This document shows, piece after piece, positions 13,413 to 27,900 of a DNA stretch of 64,000 nucleotides. Made by a program: the position numbers and the translations under genes. The stretch is from Apostichopus japonicus (lineage: Eukaryota > Echinodermata > Holothuroidea > Aspidochirotida > Stichopodidae). Numbering within the stretch: the first letter of the stretch is position 1; each line of letters opens with the position of its first letter. The stretch spans positions 3,113,001 to 3,177,000 of the forward strand of contig NC_092569.1 of assembly GCF_037975245.1 (NCBI RefSeq), in the 5' to 3' direction. Below the pieces are notes generated by a model that saw only the letters and a program-made list of their open reading frames with translations, was not told where the DNA came from and ran no database searches.

Positions 13413-15776
13413 AAATGTGAATGCTATGGAATTTTAAGCCTCTAAATATTAAAAGGTATTTCTTATTTTGTTATAAAACTGCACATTTTTGCACAGATTA
13501 TGAGATGAGAATTGACTTCCAGGTAATCAGAAGGGCACCACCGATCCCTCACATGATTTGCCCCTTCCTCCTCTTCTTTCTCCCCACCACCCACCTCCCC
13601 CCTCACAAAGAATAAATCAGCACAAGAAGTTTTAACACAAAAAATCAGACAGAGATTCATGAACTTGACAAGATTCAAAAGGAATTGCATCTATAATCCA
13701 CTTATTGCATAATTATTAATTATGTAATTCACGCATATAATACAAAACAAAGACTTTTACAGTTATGATGTCATGATGATTTCCCGGTCCATACAATTCT
13801 AAAATTTTAAATTGCCAAAATGTAAAAACCATGTCTATACACGAGGGATGATACTAAAATATAGTTTTACCTAACAAGAATGGACCAAACAGAAACACAT
13901 TTTTGAAAATTTTCATCATATAAAACGAATCAAACGCAAGTGAAGATAATCCTCCATATGTGCTAAATGAATACTTTTACAATAAAATAGGGAATCACTC
14001 TATGTTTTCTTTCTATCACTGAACATTTCATGCCACTAAAATAAAAGAATTATTATTAGTCTAATATCAGCTATTTCATTAAATCTTTAAATTCTATGCA
14101 AGTTAACTCTCCGAAATTTCAGTTGTCATTACAGATGCAAAAGAGAAATGTGAAAAGTTAAGGTTTTTACATAAATAAAAATATTATTTCAAATTTTTGT
14201 GAATTTTATTCTAAGTGTATTTTTATTTTCTAACTTGCAAGAAGCAAGTTATATCTGCTTATGGCTTTCAATCTATTTATATCTCTAATTGTGTGTATGA
14301 TTCATTAATAACTTGAACGAATATGTTAAGAACCGGGTGAGAAAGAATATTTGAAATAAAAAAAAATAAAAAAACAGGGTCTCTCTTTAATGATGTTATA
14401 ATAAATAAATAAATACGAGCAAAAGAGAACTAGTAGAAGCAGATTATTAATGACATCACATAAATTATCACAAGGTTTCAGACAAGTAGCTGCCTAGGTG
14501 ATAAACATACTATACGGCATCAAAAGTGCCATGGATTAGGCACAAGCTTGCAAACAGAGGTTCATTGTTTTACTTTGAACGTAACAGGAAATTTTTTAAC
14601 CTCAGTACGTCGTCTTCAGTGTAAATGCCAAAGATTGTATCTGAAGTCAATTTGTAAGAGAATTATTTACATTTTTTCTTTTCTTTTTCAAAACTAACGG
14701 GTCAAAAATATACTACAATACAAGACTACAGATATAAACCACTTACTGTAAAGAGATCGCTTTAAAGTTATTTTGTACAAGTACTTTATAATTTTTCAGA
14801 CAACCCAAAATTGCATACTTAAATAAGATTACATAATATTCCCTAAAGTCACACACTTGATAATGGCAAGAAGACGTGCTAGGAACACAATGTTTTGATA
14901 AACGTTTGAATAATGGTATTCGTGTTATGAAAAAACAATATGAACAGAAATAGAAAAACAGGTACCCAACTTTAATAGACTTCTCTCAGCATATTTTTGA
15001 TAATATTTCTTTACCATATTTGCCTTCTAAGTTTCATCGAGAAACTATGCACTTAATTTTAAGAAACCTTCCACATTGGGCAATAACATATAATTATGGA
15101 ATTTGTTGTAGTGATCTGTTGGTTTAAGCCAACATGTTGCAGAAATTTGTCTGTCTGTGAATAAAACTATTTGTATCAAATGGCCTGATGACCTCCTCGG
15201 ATATTAATTTGCCCGAAATGATACCTGATTCTATGCATAGTCACTTGGCATACCCCAGTTTTGGTAAAATAAAGCCCAGAGCCTGAAAAATTCAACAAAT
15301 TCAGAGTTGAAAAGGCACACAATGCTTGTGTCCTGTCCAATATAATGGTGGCATAGATGTAGAAGGGGTTTGCAGGGATGAGCCTGGGGTAAGAAAAAAA
15401 TCACGGAACTTTGCAAAAATTGGGGTATAGGCTCCAGTTTGTTAATGCTACAGTGTGTTAGGATAATACTTTTTGTCCCCGAGGTAGAAAAGAAATCACA
15501 GATATTCCACGAATTCGCGGAAGAAGCTCAGGTAGGTTTGTGTGTGTGGGGGGTGGCTATGGGGCTGGGAAAGATGAAGGCCCTAGGTACAGAATTACAG
15601 ACCGAGTTTGCTCTCACTGTCTTATTAAACTGAAGAGAAATCGTTGCAGCATAAAAAGTGAAATTGATTTCGTTGACAATGAAAGAAAGTAGGTAAATTT
15701 TTAAATAGAAATTTAAAGCAACACATGAAAAAACATCAGCTTCCCTCGAAGGTTTACGTAACAGCAAGATGTAAGA
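13413..15776. other. Intergenic stretch and presumed laminin 3' UTR
   Basis: No gene is recognised. The part next to 15,777 must include the 3' UTR of the minus-strand laminin gene, but I cannot place the polyadenylation site with confidence. A minus-strand AATAAA is present near 14,206 (read as TTTATT on the plus strand), which would imply a UTR of about 1.5 kb. The rest is AT-rich, with a pyrimidine-rich patch near 13,560..13,610. Confidence 0.5.
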
Positions 15777-15913
15777 CTAGACGTATGGACACTTATCCGG
15801 AACTGCTCCTTGGATATCTTCAGCGAGAGCAAACTCCTTCCGGGAACCGTTGAAGACAAAATTTCTGAGGCATCCATGATAGGGAGGAGCCCATTCGTCG
15901 AGTAGAAATCCGT
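15777..15913 (-). CDS. LAMA: Laminin alpha exon 19: C-terminus of LG5 and stop
   Basis: The coding part of the last exon encodes DGFLLDEWAPPYHGCLRNFV, then DIQGAVPDKCPYV and a TAG stop (15,779..15,777). The C-terminal cysteine a few residues before the end matches the usual end of laminin alpha chains. Acceptor CTATTTCAG. The Asp codon is split with exon 18. Confidence 0.95.
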
Positions 15914-18900
15914 CTGAAATAGTTTTACAGAGAGAAGGAGAAATATTTTTGTTATTGAGCACTGGGATGAATACATTTTATTGATGCATCTCATAAACCA
16001 AAAAAGCATGACATTTTGTTGGAAACAGAGAATTTCAAACTTGTTCATATGAAGATGTTTTTCTTTCTTGATCCAACCTCTTGCAATATATTAAACAGCC
16101 AATCACTTATTAAATTTGTGCCTAAAACAAATGACTACCCATTTCACTTCTGAATTATTACTAGGAAATACACCTATGCACCACTCACGCCGAGCGACTT
16201 CCTACCATCAGCTAAGCGACCACAAATGTAGGAAGAACCCTGAAGGGCTTATGGATTACAACTTACAATCTTTTTAATGTTTAGAAAGTCAGTTCAGATG
16301 GGAAAGCCATAGATGGCTATTGGATGAAAAACCCACCTTACTATGACCAAGGCCACTAGAGTATCAAATCCCGAACCTCTCGATTGCTAAGCCTCATTGC
16401 TTCAAGTGCCACCCCATGTGCAGACACATGTAACACACAATACAATACAATAACACACAGATTTAGTCAGTAACCTCACAATATGCAAAAAGGCAATATA
16501 GGAAAGGCTTGATTCAGCGGTTAAAGTGTCCGCCTCATAATCCTTAGTTTCCAGGATCAACAGTCCGCCAGGAGCCAGATTCTCTTGACCTATTAAAAAA
16601 ATCCCTACAGTGCAGTGGAGTCTTCCGTGGGTTTGGTATTTCTGGTTTGTTAACTTAGGGAAAGGGGTTTGTTTCTGTACTTCACTTGGTTTCGAAACAA
16701 CTTTGTTCGTCATGGCTGCACTGCAGTGATGTCAAATGGGGTGCCTTTGCCTACCTCAGTACTTGAGAAAGTGGTCAGATGCTGGGACATATGCTCTCTT
16801 ACGCTGGCGGAATGGGAACGAATTCACACCCCTACCTTGTTATCCTCTGAACACTTATCGAAAAGCAAAGGCTTGAAATGAGCCGGTGTTCATCCATGAT
16901 GTAACATGGGTAGGGTTTGATCTAAGCTACTGTAAGGCTTCCTGATCCTTTGATCTCTGAAATAACTTAACTAATACCACCCATACGTATGTCAGTGGCC
17001 ACAATGTGTCACACCTTCTTATATTCACTTCTGATTGCTAACATTAATGTGTATAATACACCATCTTGATTGCAGTGAGTGAGAAACGTCCCAATGCCAC
17101 CTAAATGATGCCACCTTCATACCAACTTCATTCTGCCTGTCATTCCCATGCAATCGTGTAAAGTTATTGTAGCATTAAAAAAAGGGTTAGTTCAAGGGTA
17201 TTTCATTTTTAATACTATCATCTTTTTTATTGGGGAGGGGGCTGTTTTTTTTCCTTTCTTGTCCCTTTGTTCAGTTCAATGTAAATATCGAAAACAACTT
17301 CTATAAATGATTGTTACTACCATGTACTTACCAGAGATTCCACCAGCAAATAGTAAATAGCGCCCTCCTGCACTGCCGGGCATACGATGCGTTGCTATGG
17401 TGTTATTGCCGTCCACTTCTAACTCAAGCTTACCCAGGGTGATTTTGACAATGATGCTGTGCCATTCGTTGTCACACAGCGATAAGACGGGCGGGTTGTT
17501 AAAAGTCACCAGGAAGGTTTCCTCACCGTTCGAACTTCGTAAGTTGATCTGAAATTTCAGGTAAAACAATCTTACTGAAATGAATTTTCAGGACAAATGT
17601 GTTAAGCGATGGAAGATCGGTTTACCCGAGAGACAATTCCTGATTCAATTCCTTGATTTACAATAACGAAACGGTCTTTTCTTCATTTGGGATGATTAAA
17701 TGTAACATAAGGTAACCATGGGGCATCTGTCATTTATTTATTTTTTCTCCAGAAAAGGAATAATCCCAAATTTTGTATTTTTAGCTTGCAACAAAAAATA
17801 CATGTGTAGTGACATAACACCATGATTTATCAAGTGAAAATACTCAAATTTTTTTGGGTGGGATGGGGGGTGGAAATACAGAATACCTTTGTTATTTTAC
17901 GATACTGAAGTAGACATCAGAACTAGGCCTTCATTAGCAATTTTGAGAGTGAATTCTGATTCGATGTTCGTAATTTCAGCTGCTCTGAGAAGTCTACATT
18001 TCATCGCTAAATAAATATTTCACTTTATATTCACTATTTGTTATTTCTCTTGAAAATCCATTGTATCTCTTTCAATTGTCACACAAAGATCTATGTTGAT
18101 AAAACAGAACAAACCAAGACAGTTTAAAGCACTTATATGCTATCAACGACTGACAGACTGCAAGTTAATGATCTAAAAACCTGGAGATAAATCCTTCAAA
18201 GTAAGCCAGGAAACTAGACAGAGCTTACGTCATCACAACATTCAAGGCCATCAGACACGAGTGGACCACTGACATGCATGACAGTGGAAATTTAATTGTG
18301 GTTCCGTTGACCAAAATAAATCTGACTTAACAACAACATTATTTATAAAGGATATATAAATATATAGTTATGAATAAAATAACCAAACCCACTAATGACA
18401 CCGTCATAATTTTGTTTCCATGGAAACTGATGCTGCTGACACCAGTCGTTAAGATATGCGACTACAATAAGTGTCATCTGTATTGCTGCTCAATCTGTTT
18501 AAATATTTACCAACATCAGACTAATAAAATGGGATTTACATCCATACCATTGTTATTATATCTTATGTGATAGACTTTATCAAACAACGCAGAAAATGAT
18601 AATTTAATTAACAACATTTCAAGATTAAAACTTATTGACCGTGGGTGACATTTTTCCTGTTTCGATGATGACACGTAAACAAGGTTGTCTACTGAGAGCA
18701 ACACAATTTTAAGCTAAAAAATGCTAAAAAAATTTGCAAAATTTTAGAAGCTCAGCAGCACTGCAACCACAATCTCCCTTTGGCAAATAAAATTGATCAT
18801 AAATTAAACTCAAGTACTACTGACCTTCTGATGTTACCTCTCTTATCTTTAATATCAACATACACAGGAGTATTAATCAACAGCTGTGCCCTGAGCAGAA

Positions 18901-21900
18901 GAGGATCAGTTCTTCTGGACAGGCATCTCTGTCACTTAAGTTCAAGCATCAATTATTAGTTTTCTCTCTGTAATTCATAACTTTCAAAAGCTATTAGGCT
19001 ATAATATTAATTCTGTCAATCAACATGTGCCTTTTGATGACAGAAAGAAATTTTCTTCTCTACTCACCGCTAAATTTTTCAACTCTAAGATTATGTACGC
19101 ACTGCCCTCGTTGACCAGTCCAAACAACACGCCATCTTTTGACGAGGTTTTGAATTCCAGTTCGATACTCATGTCACGCTGGAGTTGCAAGTTGGACTCT
19201 GAAAGGAAAAACACTTTTTTTAAATTAAACACAGATATTTGTATTCATCAATTTACTACATGAATTAAGACCAGGGTAAACTAATATTAGTTAAATTCCT
19301 GAAGAAAATGACATTTTTCAATCTTAAATGACTCTGGAATACAACACTTCAAATCAGCATAGAGAACAGCATAAATGAAGGACGACCATAGGCAGAAACA
19401 ACATTAAGTTCAGTGCAGGTTGCATAACAACATCATTTATGACAGCTAATAGGAAATATGAAATCCTATGTAAACATGCATGCCTTTCATAGTTACACAT
19501 TAAATATGCAATGTGTTATTCTGTCTGCCAGAATCACAATGAGCTATTTAATACAAAGAACACACATGTTCCTGTTCCTATTCCTGAACAAAAGTTGCGA
19601 ATTTATCAACAGGCTTCAACTAACCTTGTATAATGTAACCGTCTCCCGGGAAGAAAGCTCCAGGCTCGGTATCCGTGTAGCAGAGGGATGTTCCCTTTGT
19701 CTCCATGGCAACATCTGGTAGGTCTATTATCTTATTGTTGAGTTCCAACTTTCGGATGCAACCACTAAAGGAGCCGATCTCCTACAGAGCAAAACACGAA
19801 CGAGAAATGAAACCTCACGATCGAGGATGGTAGCACGACATTTAAGAAAATATTCATTATTAATTAGCGGGTTATGAGTAGTTGGCAAATTGAGACATCG
19901 TTCATAAATGTATAGATTTATGTAGTTTATTTTAAACGCTGATTCAACAAGACTCTTTCTTCTCGTTGCACAGCAATAGTTAGTTGTAGCACAAAGTGTC
20001 GTTTTCAGATTGTAGAAAAAGCAGATCAAAGGATTCAACATTGGATGACTTTTTCAAAAGCTACTTTTTGAGTTCACTCGCAAAATTTGACAAACCTAAT
20101 CTAGCATCAATTTCCCACAGCACGATCGAAATTTGATAAAACTGTTCATAGATTTTTCATCCTTGAGCAGACGATTCCATTCCATATAGTCTGAACGTTT
20201 CATCGCTCGGATGCATTTCCATATATCAGCAAGGGATCACACTAGAAATACAAACTTGATGATATCGAGACATTATCTTATTCTCTTCGCACTTAAAAAA
20301 AAATCTCGACCAGTCCAGCTAAATGGACTAATTCGTTTATTAAGTGGACTTTAGTTAGTGTCTAGAGGTATGGAAGATTTACTTAAGTCAGCTCAGAGAT
20401 TTGCTTTATGGAAAAGTCACATAATGTAAAGATGGACTCTAGCCACAAAAAGACAACTTAGGTTCATTTGTGGCACTGATTGTCCGTTTATCAGCTACGG
20501 TCCCATGAACAACGAGACTGTAACACCACATGATAACAATCATGGCTGGTTTGGTGATTTGATTGTTTTATCGAAAACCATGCATTTCACCCAGGATCTT
20601 AGAAATGCCTTAAAATGAGGCAAATAGACCCATGGAAATCACATGATCATGTGATTCGAATTCGAATTATGCTAATAATAATGTTAATAATGATAATAAT
20701 AAAATAGTAATATATAGCGCGTTCATCAGCAACACTGCTCGAAGTGCTTTACAGGAATTGAAACAATTAATATACAGGAAACATTTAAAATACAGGAAAC
20801 ATTCAAAAGCAAATAGTAGAAAAATATCGCTTAAAAGGTATACACCATAAAACCTATAATAGGACAGAAAAATACATTAAAGCTATGGTGATACAAATAT
20901 AATATGTTTTCAGCGATGGTTTAAAACTGGCAAGGCTTGCGCAGGTACGTATTGAATTCGGCTTTTAGAGATTTATTTTCTTATTCTCTCTCTCTCTCGC
21001 AATCTCTCACTCCTCTACTTCCTCGTACCTCTCCAATCTGCTTGGTCTGAAAGTCTTTGGGTAGTCCGCCGACATACAATGGGGAAGCCACGTTCAATCG
21101 ACTGGCACTGCCGATGGTTCTGACCCTGCGTTTGCCCTGACCATCCACCTGTATAGTTCCTGTCTTCCTGTTTCGGGTTAAATGGATCTAGAATCGGACA
21201 AAATATTTGTGAAAAAAAAAGGAATAAATTTGTTATATATCTGTCATACATCTGAAGGGCAGATTCTTGAAGTATTGAGGGTGATGTTATTGGCAGGTCT
21301 GGTTAACAGACTCTGTTTGTGAAAAACATTTTGCTGGAGTTAATTAAAGGGTGTGAAGATTGCGCAAAAAGAAACGTCTAATGCCGGTAATATGACGTAG
21401 TTTCGAATGAGGTGTAACATAAGTGTTAGACACCACCATTAATCCCAGAAAATACACACACAGCTTGCTACCGTCGGTCATTAGACACTAGTGTACAGTC
21501 AGCACATACAGCTGTGGTCACTACCCACAGCACAGTGAACAAATGATACAGCGATGGACATCCCAGGTCCAGCTAAAGATAACAAGGTATCACGTTTCAT
21601 TACTGTCTGCATTTTGTAGCGACACAAACAAAACATCAGTTGCAAGCAACGGAAAGTTAACTTTGGCCGCACACGGTTTGGGGCGAGTCTTCGATGCCTT
21701 TAATACCTGCACGGCATATAAACAGTAAATATCGCAGATATACGAAACCACTCCACGATGAAACGTAATTGATTTAAGAGGGAATGGACAAAAATGAGCC
21801 ACCTATATATAATATATAAACTCACCACATGCCAGTAGCCATCATCAATTGCATAGTCTGTTAGGATTGTAGCAGAACCGGTACCAATGTTGAAGATGAA

Positions 21901-24900
21901 GAGAACGAAGCCTTTCATTAACATAAGCGCACAGTAATTTCTTTCTAACCTGTCCGCCATGTAGAATATCGTTCCGTATTCCTTAACTGTCCTCAACTCA
22001 ACAGACATTGTGAACCTGTAATGAAAACAAACACATCATGCATAATATATATTTGCAATTTGCTGAGCCCTTCCATACTACTACTGGAATACACTTCTTT
22101 TTTCTTGGGCTTTAAAGTAGCTACTTTTATAAAAAATTTAATAACTGAGAGAGATAAAAATTTCTTTTATAAACTGCTTCTCTGCTACAATAAAACAAAA
22201 AGTGTAGGTAAACATGTTTACAAAATCTAGAGAGCACGACATCCTAAAAACATCATCTTCTTCAAAGGCCAACTGTTAGTGTATCGGATTGCCTGTGAAG
22301 ATCAGCAGCGGAGCTAGGGGTATTGGTCAGGGGGGCAAGAATGGTCTGTAGGGGCACTTTCGACACTATCTAAGCGGAGCGCCACAATAGGTTGGCGCGG
22401 AGCGTACAGAAATTTTTTGAGTAAAGATACTCCCTAGATCGCCGGAAATGACCCTTTCCGGGCCTTGCTAATTTGCAGATAAACGAAGAATAAATAGGTG
22501 TCATCCCAAGTTTGTAAGAAAATTACACCAACAAAATGTGACAAATGTCAATAGGTAGGTGAGAGCGCAATAAAAAAGTCAATAATCGCTAATAAGTAAA
22601 AAGTGGTAAAAAGCTGAAAAGGGCGCCAGCAGGTCATTTGAGTCCATCAGGTGAGGGGGGGGGGGCATCGGCTCCCTCTGACTGTATGGACGTTCCGTCA
22701 CTGTTGAAGATCCTACTAGGGCACAATTGTCAGGCCCTCTTGATAAAATTAAACTTAAAGTGGCTGATAGCTTTCACAGACCCTAACATTTGTACAATAT
22801 CAGTCTGCGGTTTGATCAATACTAAACTCATCTCAAAACCATGCTACAGTATATAGTTTTTACATTGACTTAACTATCAACAGTGTAACTGCTTTAAGTG
22901 CAAATATTTGAACCAGCTATATATGCTAGAAGTTGCTAAAAAATCTTCAACAGTACTTCCCAGGTAGTTCCGTTTTTCTAGCCAATAAAGGTAATGTTAA
23001 TAATGATCGTAGGTACAGTGTTAATTTTGACATGTTGCAGAAGACCAGTAGTCCTCAACTAGATTTCTATGAGAGCCGGAGGGAACAAAATGTCACTTTC
23101 TCTTTATTTGAACAATGTACTGAATGTATTGTACAGGGTATAGGCCAGTGGTCAAGGCTAAGGCCCTACCCTTAGTAAAGGGGGGTCCGATTTCTTTGGA
23201 CAAGGCCAGATTGGAATCTAACACCGGCCATATTTGAATCGCAGCCAGCCTATTGACCATGTACACCCCCTAACCCCCCCCCCCCCCCCCGTGGTCAAAA
23301 CCATTACTAGTATCCCTGGTTGGGTTACAGTATCTCTGTCAATTTCATTTATTATTCAGAGAGTAACAAAGAGATACAACCTTGAAAAGATATCATACAC
23401 AGAGCTGATTCAATCATCAAAGTGGCTGGACTAGATAGTCTAGCATACAGACGGTCCAAAGGCGCAGTTCAACAGATTCAATGCAAATTGCAACAGAAAA
23501 AAACATTTGTGATCTTAAAGGTATGCTGCATTGGCCCCAAATATGTTGGATATTCAAATATCATCACCTTTGGTCAAAATTCTTAAACTGTTTTATCACA
23601 ACATATTCGAGGATATTTTCCCCACTGGGACATTCAGTCATCTTGTGTGTTCCGTAAAAGTGTCTGACAACAATTTGGAGAGTAAAAGACCTCCAGGAAT
23701 GTACTTTTTGAAAACTTCTAGCAATTACAGCGTGATATAATTTGTGGCCTATAACTGTACTGACTACCTTTAAATAACACATTCACAAATATCACTTGGT
23801 GTTACATATATTATCTAGGGTTGTTCTATTGTCTGTGTGATTTATTAAAGGTTAAGGAACCTTACAAATGGTCGGTTCCATGGGGTTATTAGAATTTAGC
23901 AAAACTTAATGCATGCACAAGGAATTCTTAAGAACCTGACCAAGACACTCACATAATCATTTAATTAGGACTTAAAGGAGCATTCCAGATGTTCAACCCA
24001 TCTTAAAGGTGGAATCACACAAAATGTTGGAATAAAATATAGAAACATTAATCACCAACTCTCCAGTTTTCCCTTTTTTATTGTCCTTGCTACACTTTGA
24101 TATACGATCATTGCTTCAAGTTCCTATCACTAAAAGTTTCCCATCCGGGTCCTTCAGAAGACAGGTTAAGTTTGTTGGTCCAAGCGTTGGTTTTTCTTCA
24201 ATAAAAGGACAACGTACCATATGCTCTTAACATCCTTTATGCCTTCTAGGCTTACTTGACTATTTAATTGAAACACTTATAAATCAAGTCTTTAGTACTT
24301 TTTATTTCATCCCTTTAATCATTCCAATAGTTTTCCCAAACCAACCATGTGCCAAAAAAGCCTCCATGGAAATGAGGTGTATATATATCTTTAATCATAG
24401 CTCAAGAATAAATACAACATCTGCAACAAGCATATCGGTTAATAGCGGGAAATTGATTAACACAACTATAACGCTGGCTGGTCTCAAAAACGGTGGAATG
24501 AGACATTGTTAACTTACTTCTTCATAGTGTATATAATCACCTAGAAATCAAGCAGAGAATTCCGAGTTTTATTAATGGGTCAAGCGCCACAGGCACTTAA
24601 AGATGATTTAGTTATGATTAAATTAAGCTATTCTCTGCTGGAGTAATAATATGATTTAAGGTAACAATAAAAGGGCATGGCATACACTGAGGAAAGGAAA
24701 TAGTTATGTCACACAATCATAGTTTGATATATCCTCCAGTAAGAGTTTACTAAGGAGAGCTTAAAAACTATTAGCACAGCTAGAGGCCAACCCCCCCAAC
24801 CCCCCCCCCCACCCCCTGCCCTCTTAGATATATTTTAGGCTTGTTATAAAACAATTTTGATCTTTGAGAATTTACCCTGTAAATATCTGAGGGTCATTAG

Positions 24901-27900
24901 CAGTGCTACTCAGAGCTTTAAAAAAAAAACACTTTCGATCTTTGAGAATTTACCCTGTAAATATCTGAGGATCATTGTAACCAGCGCTATTCAAAGCTTT
25001 TTTTTTTTTTCCTTGGATTATATCACTAAAATTTCAAAAGACTATAAAATTCTGGACTAATGACATCATTTCATTCATCAGAATCCTTCCTTGCTGTTGT
25101 TGTCTTTGAAGCTTAAACAAACTGTTTTTTTTTTTTGGCCTTTTGTATCATGAAGGAATGAGTTGAGTTATTGTACTATTCTACCTCTCTCTCCCTCTCC
25201 CATTCCCCTCCCTCCCCCCTCCTTCCATTCCCATGTCCCATTCACCTCCCTCCTCTCACTCCCCTCTTTAAATACCCCTGTCTATGTCCTGTGCACCTCA
25301 CTCCTTCCCTCCCCCCATACCCTTCTCACGTTGAACCCTCCAATCAAAAAACGCTGCAAGCACAGTACACAAATATGTCCATAATACGAGGACAAAACTT
25401 TCAAAAGCGGAAAATCTAATTTGGTGAAGAAAAAAAATTTTTTAGAAGAAAAAAACTTCAGATGTTGTGCCCCTCCCCTGCATGTTTGTGTTACAATCTA
25501 AAGTACGTCGCTTTTTTACCATATCCAGTCTGCGATGTAAGTGTCCATTTTACGTAAACAACAAAAGCCCACAGATGGCATCCCGACATTAATTCCACTC
25601 GATCAAATTTGATCACTGCAGGCGCAAATAATCCAGGTTCTAACAATCCTTGGAGATCCTCTTTGCAATTGCTTTCTGTTTTGAACCTTCTAGTTCTTAC
25701 TCGTGTTTTTGAGAATTTAAAAAAATAAAGTGGAGAATCTGCAAGAGTTAATTTTTAATGAATGACAATATTTTTAACTGAGTTTAACGCTCATCTAAAT
25801 ACTACTGTTTAATTTCTCTTTCCAACTTGATCCACCCATGGAGCTATAATCTGTTTCTACCTCCATGATCCACCACTAGGTAGCATGCATAGAATCTCTT
25901 TGAGCAAGAAATCCAATCCTTATCTTTAATCATTAAAGAGGTAAGTTAAGCTGGGTCATCCAAAGTTTACCAGATGTCTCTCTCTCCTCTCTGTTGAAAT
26001 ATATTAGAAGAGACAATTAATTTCCCTGGGCTTGTCTACGACATTAGCTTTTCCCCATTCAAGTGGTCACTTTGCACGGTCAAGAAGCTTTACCACAGTC
26101 ACTGAGATCTGCGGCTCTGGTGGACTGGTAATGAAATTTATACTCACCCTTGGGTCATTTGGCAAGCAATAGCATCTAATACTTTTTACTATCAGATAGG
26201 AATTGCTATTACTTCAGCTAGTTTGCATCTTAACAAACTTTAAAGCCTATTTTTTTTTTATGAGGTGAACTTTGTAAGAGTGAAGTACATTGACCACAGT
26301 CATAGGACATTTGCTTCTATAGAGACTATATCTGTTGTATTGTTTTATCACAACCTTTAAGGGATCTTCCATTTAGCTGACAGTGATTGCATACTAACCC
26401 CCCCCCCCCCCTCCCCCTAGTAACAAAATTATGTATCTAGAAACAGGACACTTTTGTATCACATGAAAACAACAAATCAGTTTACTATAATTCTTTACCA
26501 CATTTGCATAATTTTTTTGTCTAAATATTTGCATATTTACGTCCACGAGACCTGACCAAATTCAAAAGTCTGCCACCTATCGACAAATCCAGATCACACT
26601 ACACAATGCATTAATCAATGCCATTCAATGAACCCTTGCAAAATACACCTACTCCAAAGTGGAAAAGTCCTTCCATTGACAGGAAGAATGGAATGATTTA
26701 GTCCTTGTATAAGAAGTGGAACGACCCTCCTCATCAGTTAAAGATGTGCCTGATACAAAGCCATTTCATTCTATCTAATGAGTCGACTGTGACAATACCT
26801 GTTTTATTCGGTAATTAGCTTTGAAGCCAGACCAAGAATTTTTATGATAATTAATTGCCTGGAGACATTTTGATTCTGATTTCTTGTTGACTTCACGGCA
26901 ACTATTTAAAGACTAACTAACAAACAAACAAGACCAACTATCGACAAGAAGAATGGAAAATAACTATAGAGGTAAGTCTGTCACAAATAAGTTATTTTTC
27001 GTAACAGCTAAAAACAAGTTATGTAATTGTTTTGTTTTTTTCTCTCCCACCCTATCTCCCTTTCTTTGCAATGGGTATAGGCTCTTACTATTAATTATGT
27101 TGTTATTTCAACTGCACATGAATAAAGAAAACACTTTGATGAAAAGAATATTTTTTTTTCCATTTTACACCAAGGCAGAAAAGGTAGATTCAATTCCTTC
27201 ACTTAATCCAAATTTGGAATAAATTCCTTTTTAATAGTATTAAAATTTGGTTTCCTTTTTTTTTCTTTTTGATTGACTTTTTTTTTTTAAATTTTTTTTA
27301 AAGGAACATTGAGAGGCAAAAGTCTCAAGAATCAAACTTATGGAAAGGATTATGCACAAGTGTTTAAAACAAATGTCAATGCAGAGCAAATTTCAAATAT
27401 TTGAAAAAGGATTTCATAGGGAACTAAGGACTAAGCATACACATTTAATTGCTCCATATTATACAAATATACAATGGGCTTAGTTCAAAATGGTAAAATT
27501 TGATATTTCTTTTAATTTTTTGCTTCTTTTGGTTTTTCTTCTTGTTTTAAAGAATATAAAGACAAAAATAGATTTTTTTCTACCTATCAGAAAAGATGTG
27601 TTTGTCATTGCAAACAGTAACGCATCCTAGGCGGAGTGTATAGGCGGAGTGTATAGCCTAGTGGTTAACGCCGGCGTCTCCCAGTCATGAGATCCCCGGT
27701 TCGATTCCCCGCCGACAGCAATGTGTGTCGTCTGGCAAGGGTGTTGTTCAATAACAACTTCCTGACATGGACGTTAAATGGATGTGTGCCGAGAGATTGG
27801 CTTCGGTCAGCTTGCGAGTCTACAAGCCTCCATGGCTTCTTTCGCGAGTTCCTGCTTGCGGGAAGATCACATATACATACATACATACATCCTTGTGAAT

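Noticed and set aside
23095-23200. tRNA-like or SINE head
   Set aside because: GTATAGGCCAGTGGTCAAGG resembles an A box, but no B box or cloverleaf could be formed.
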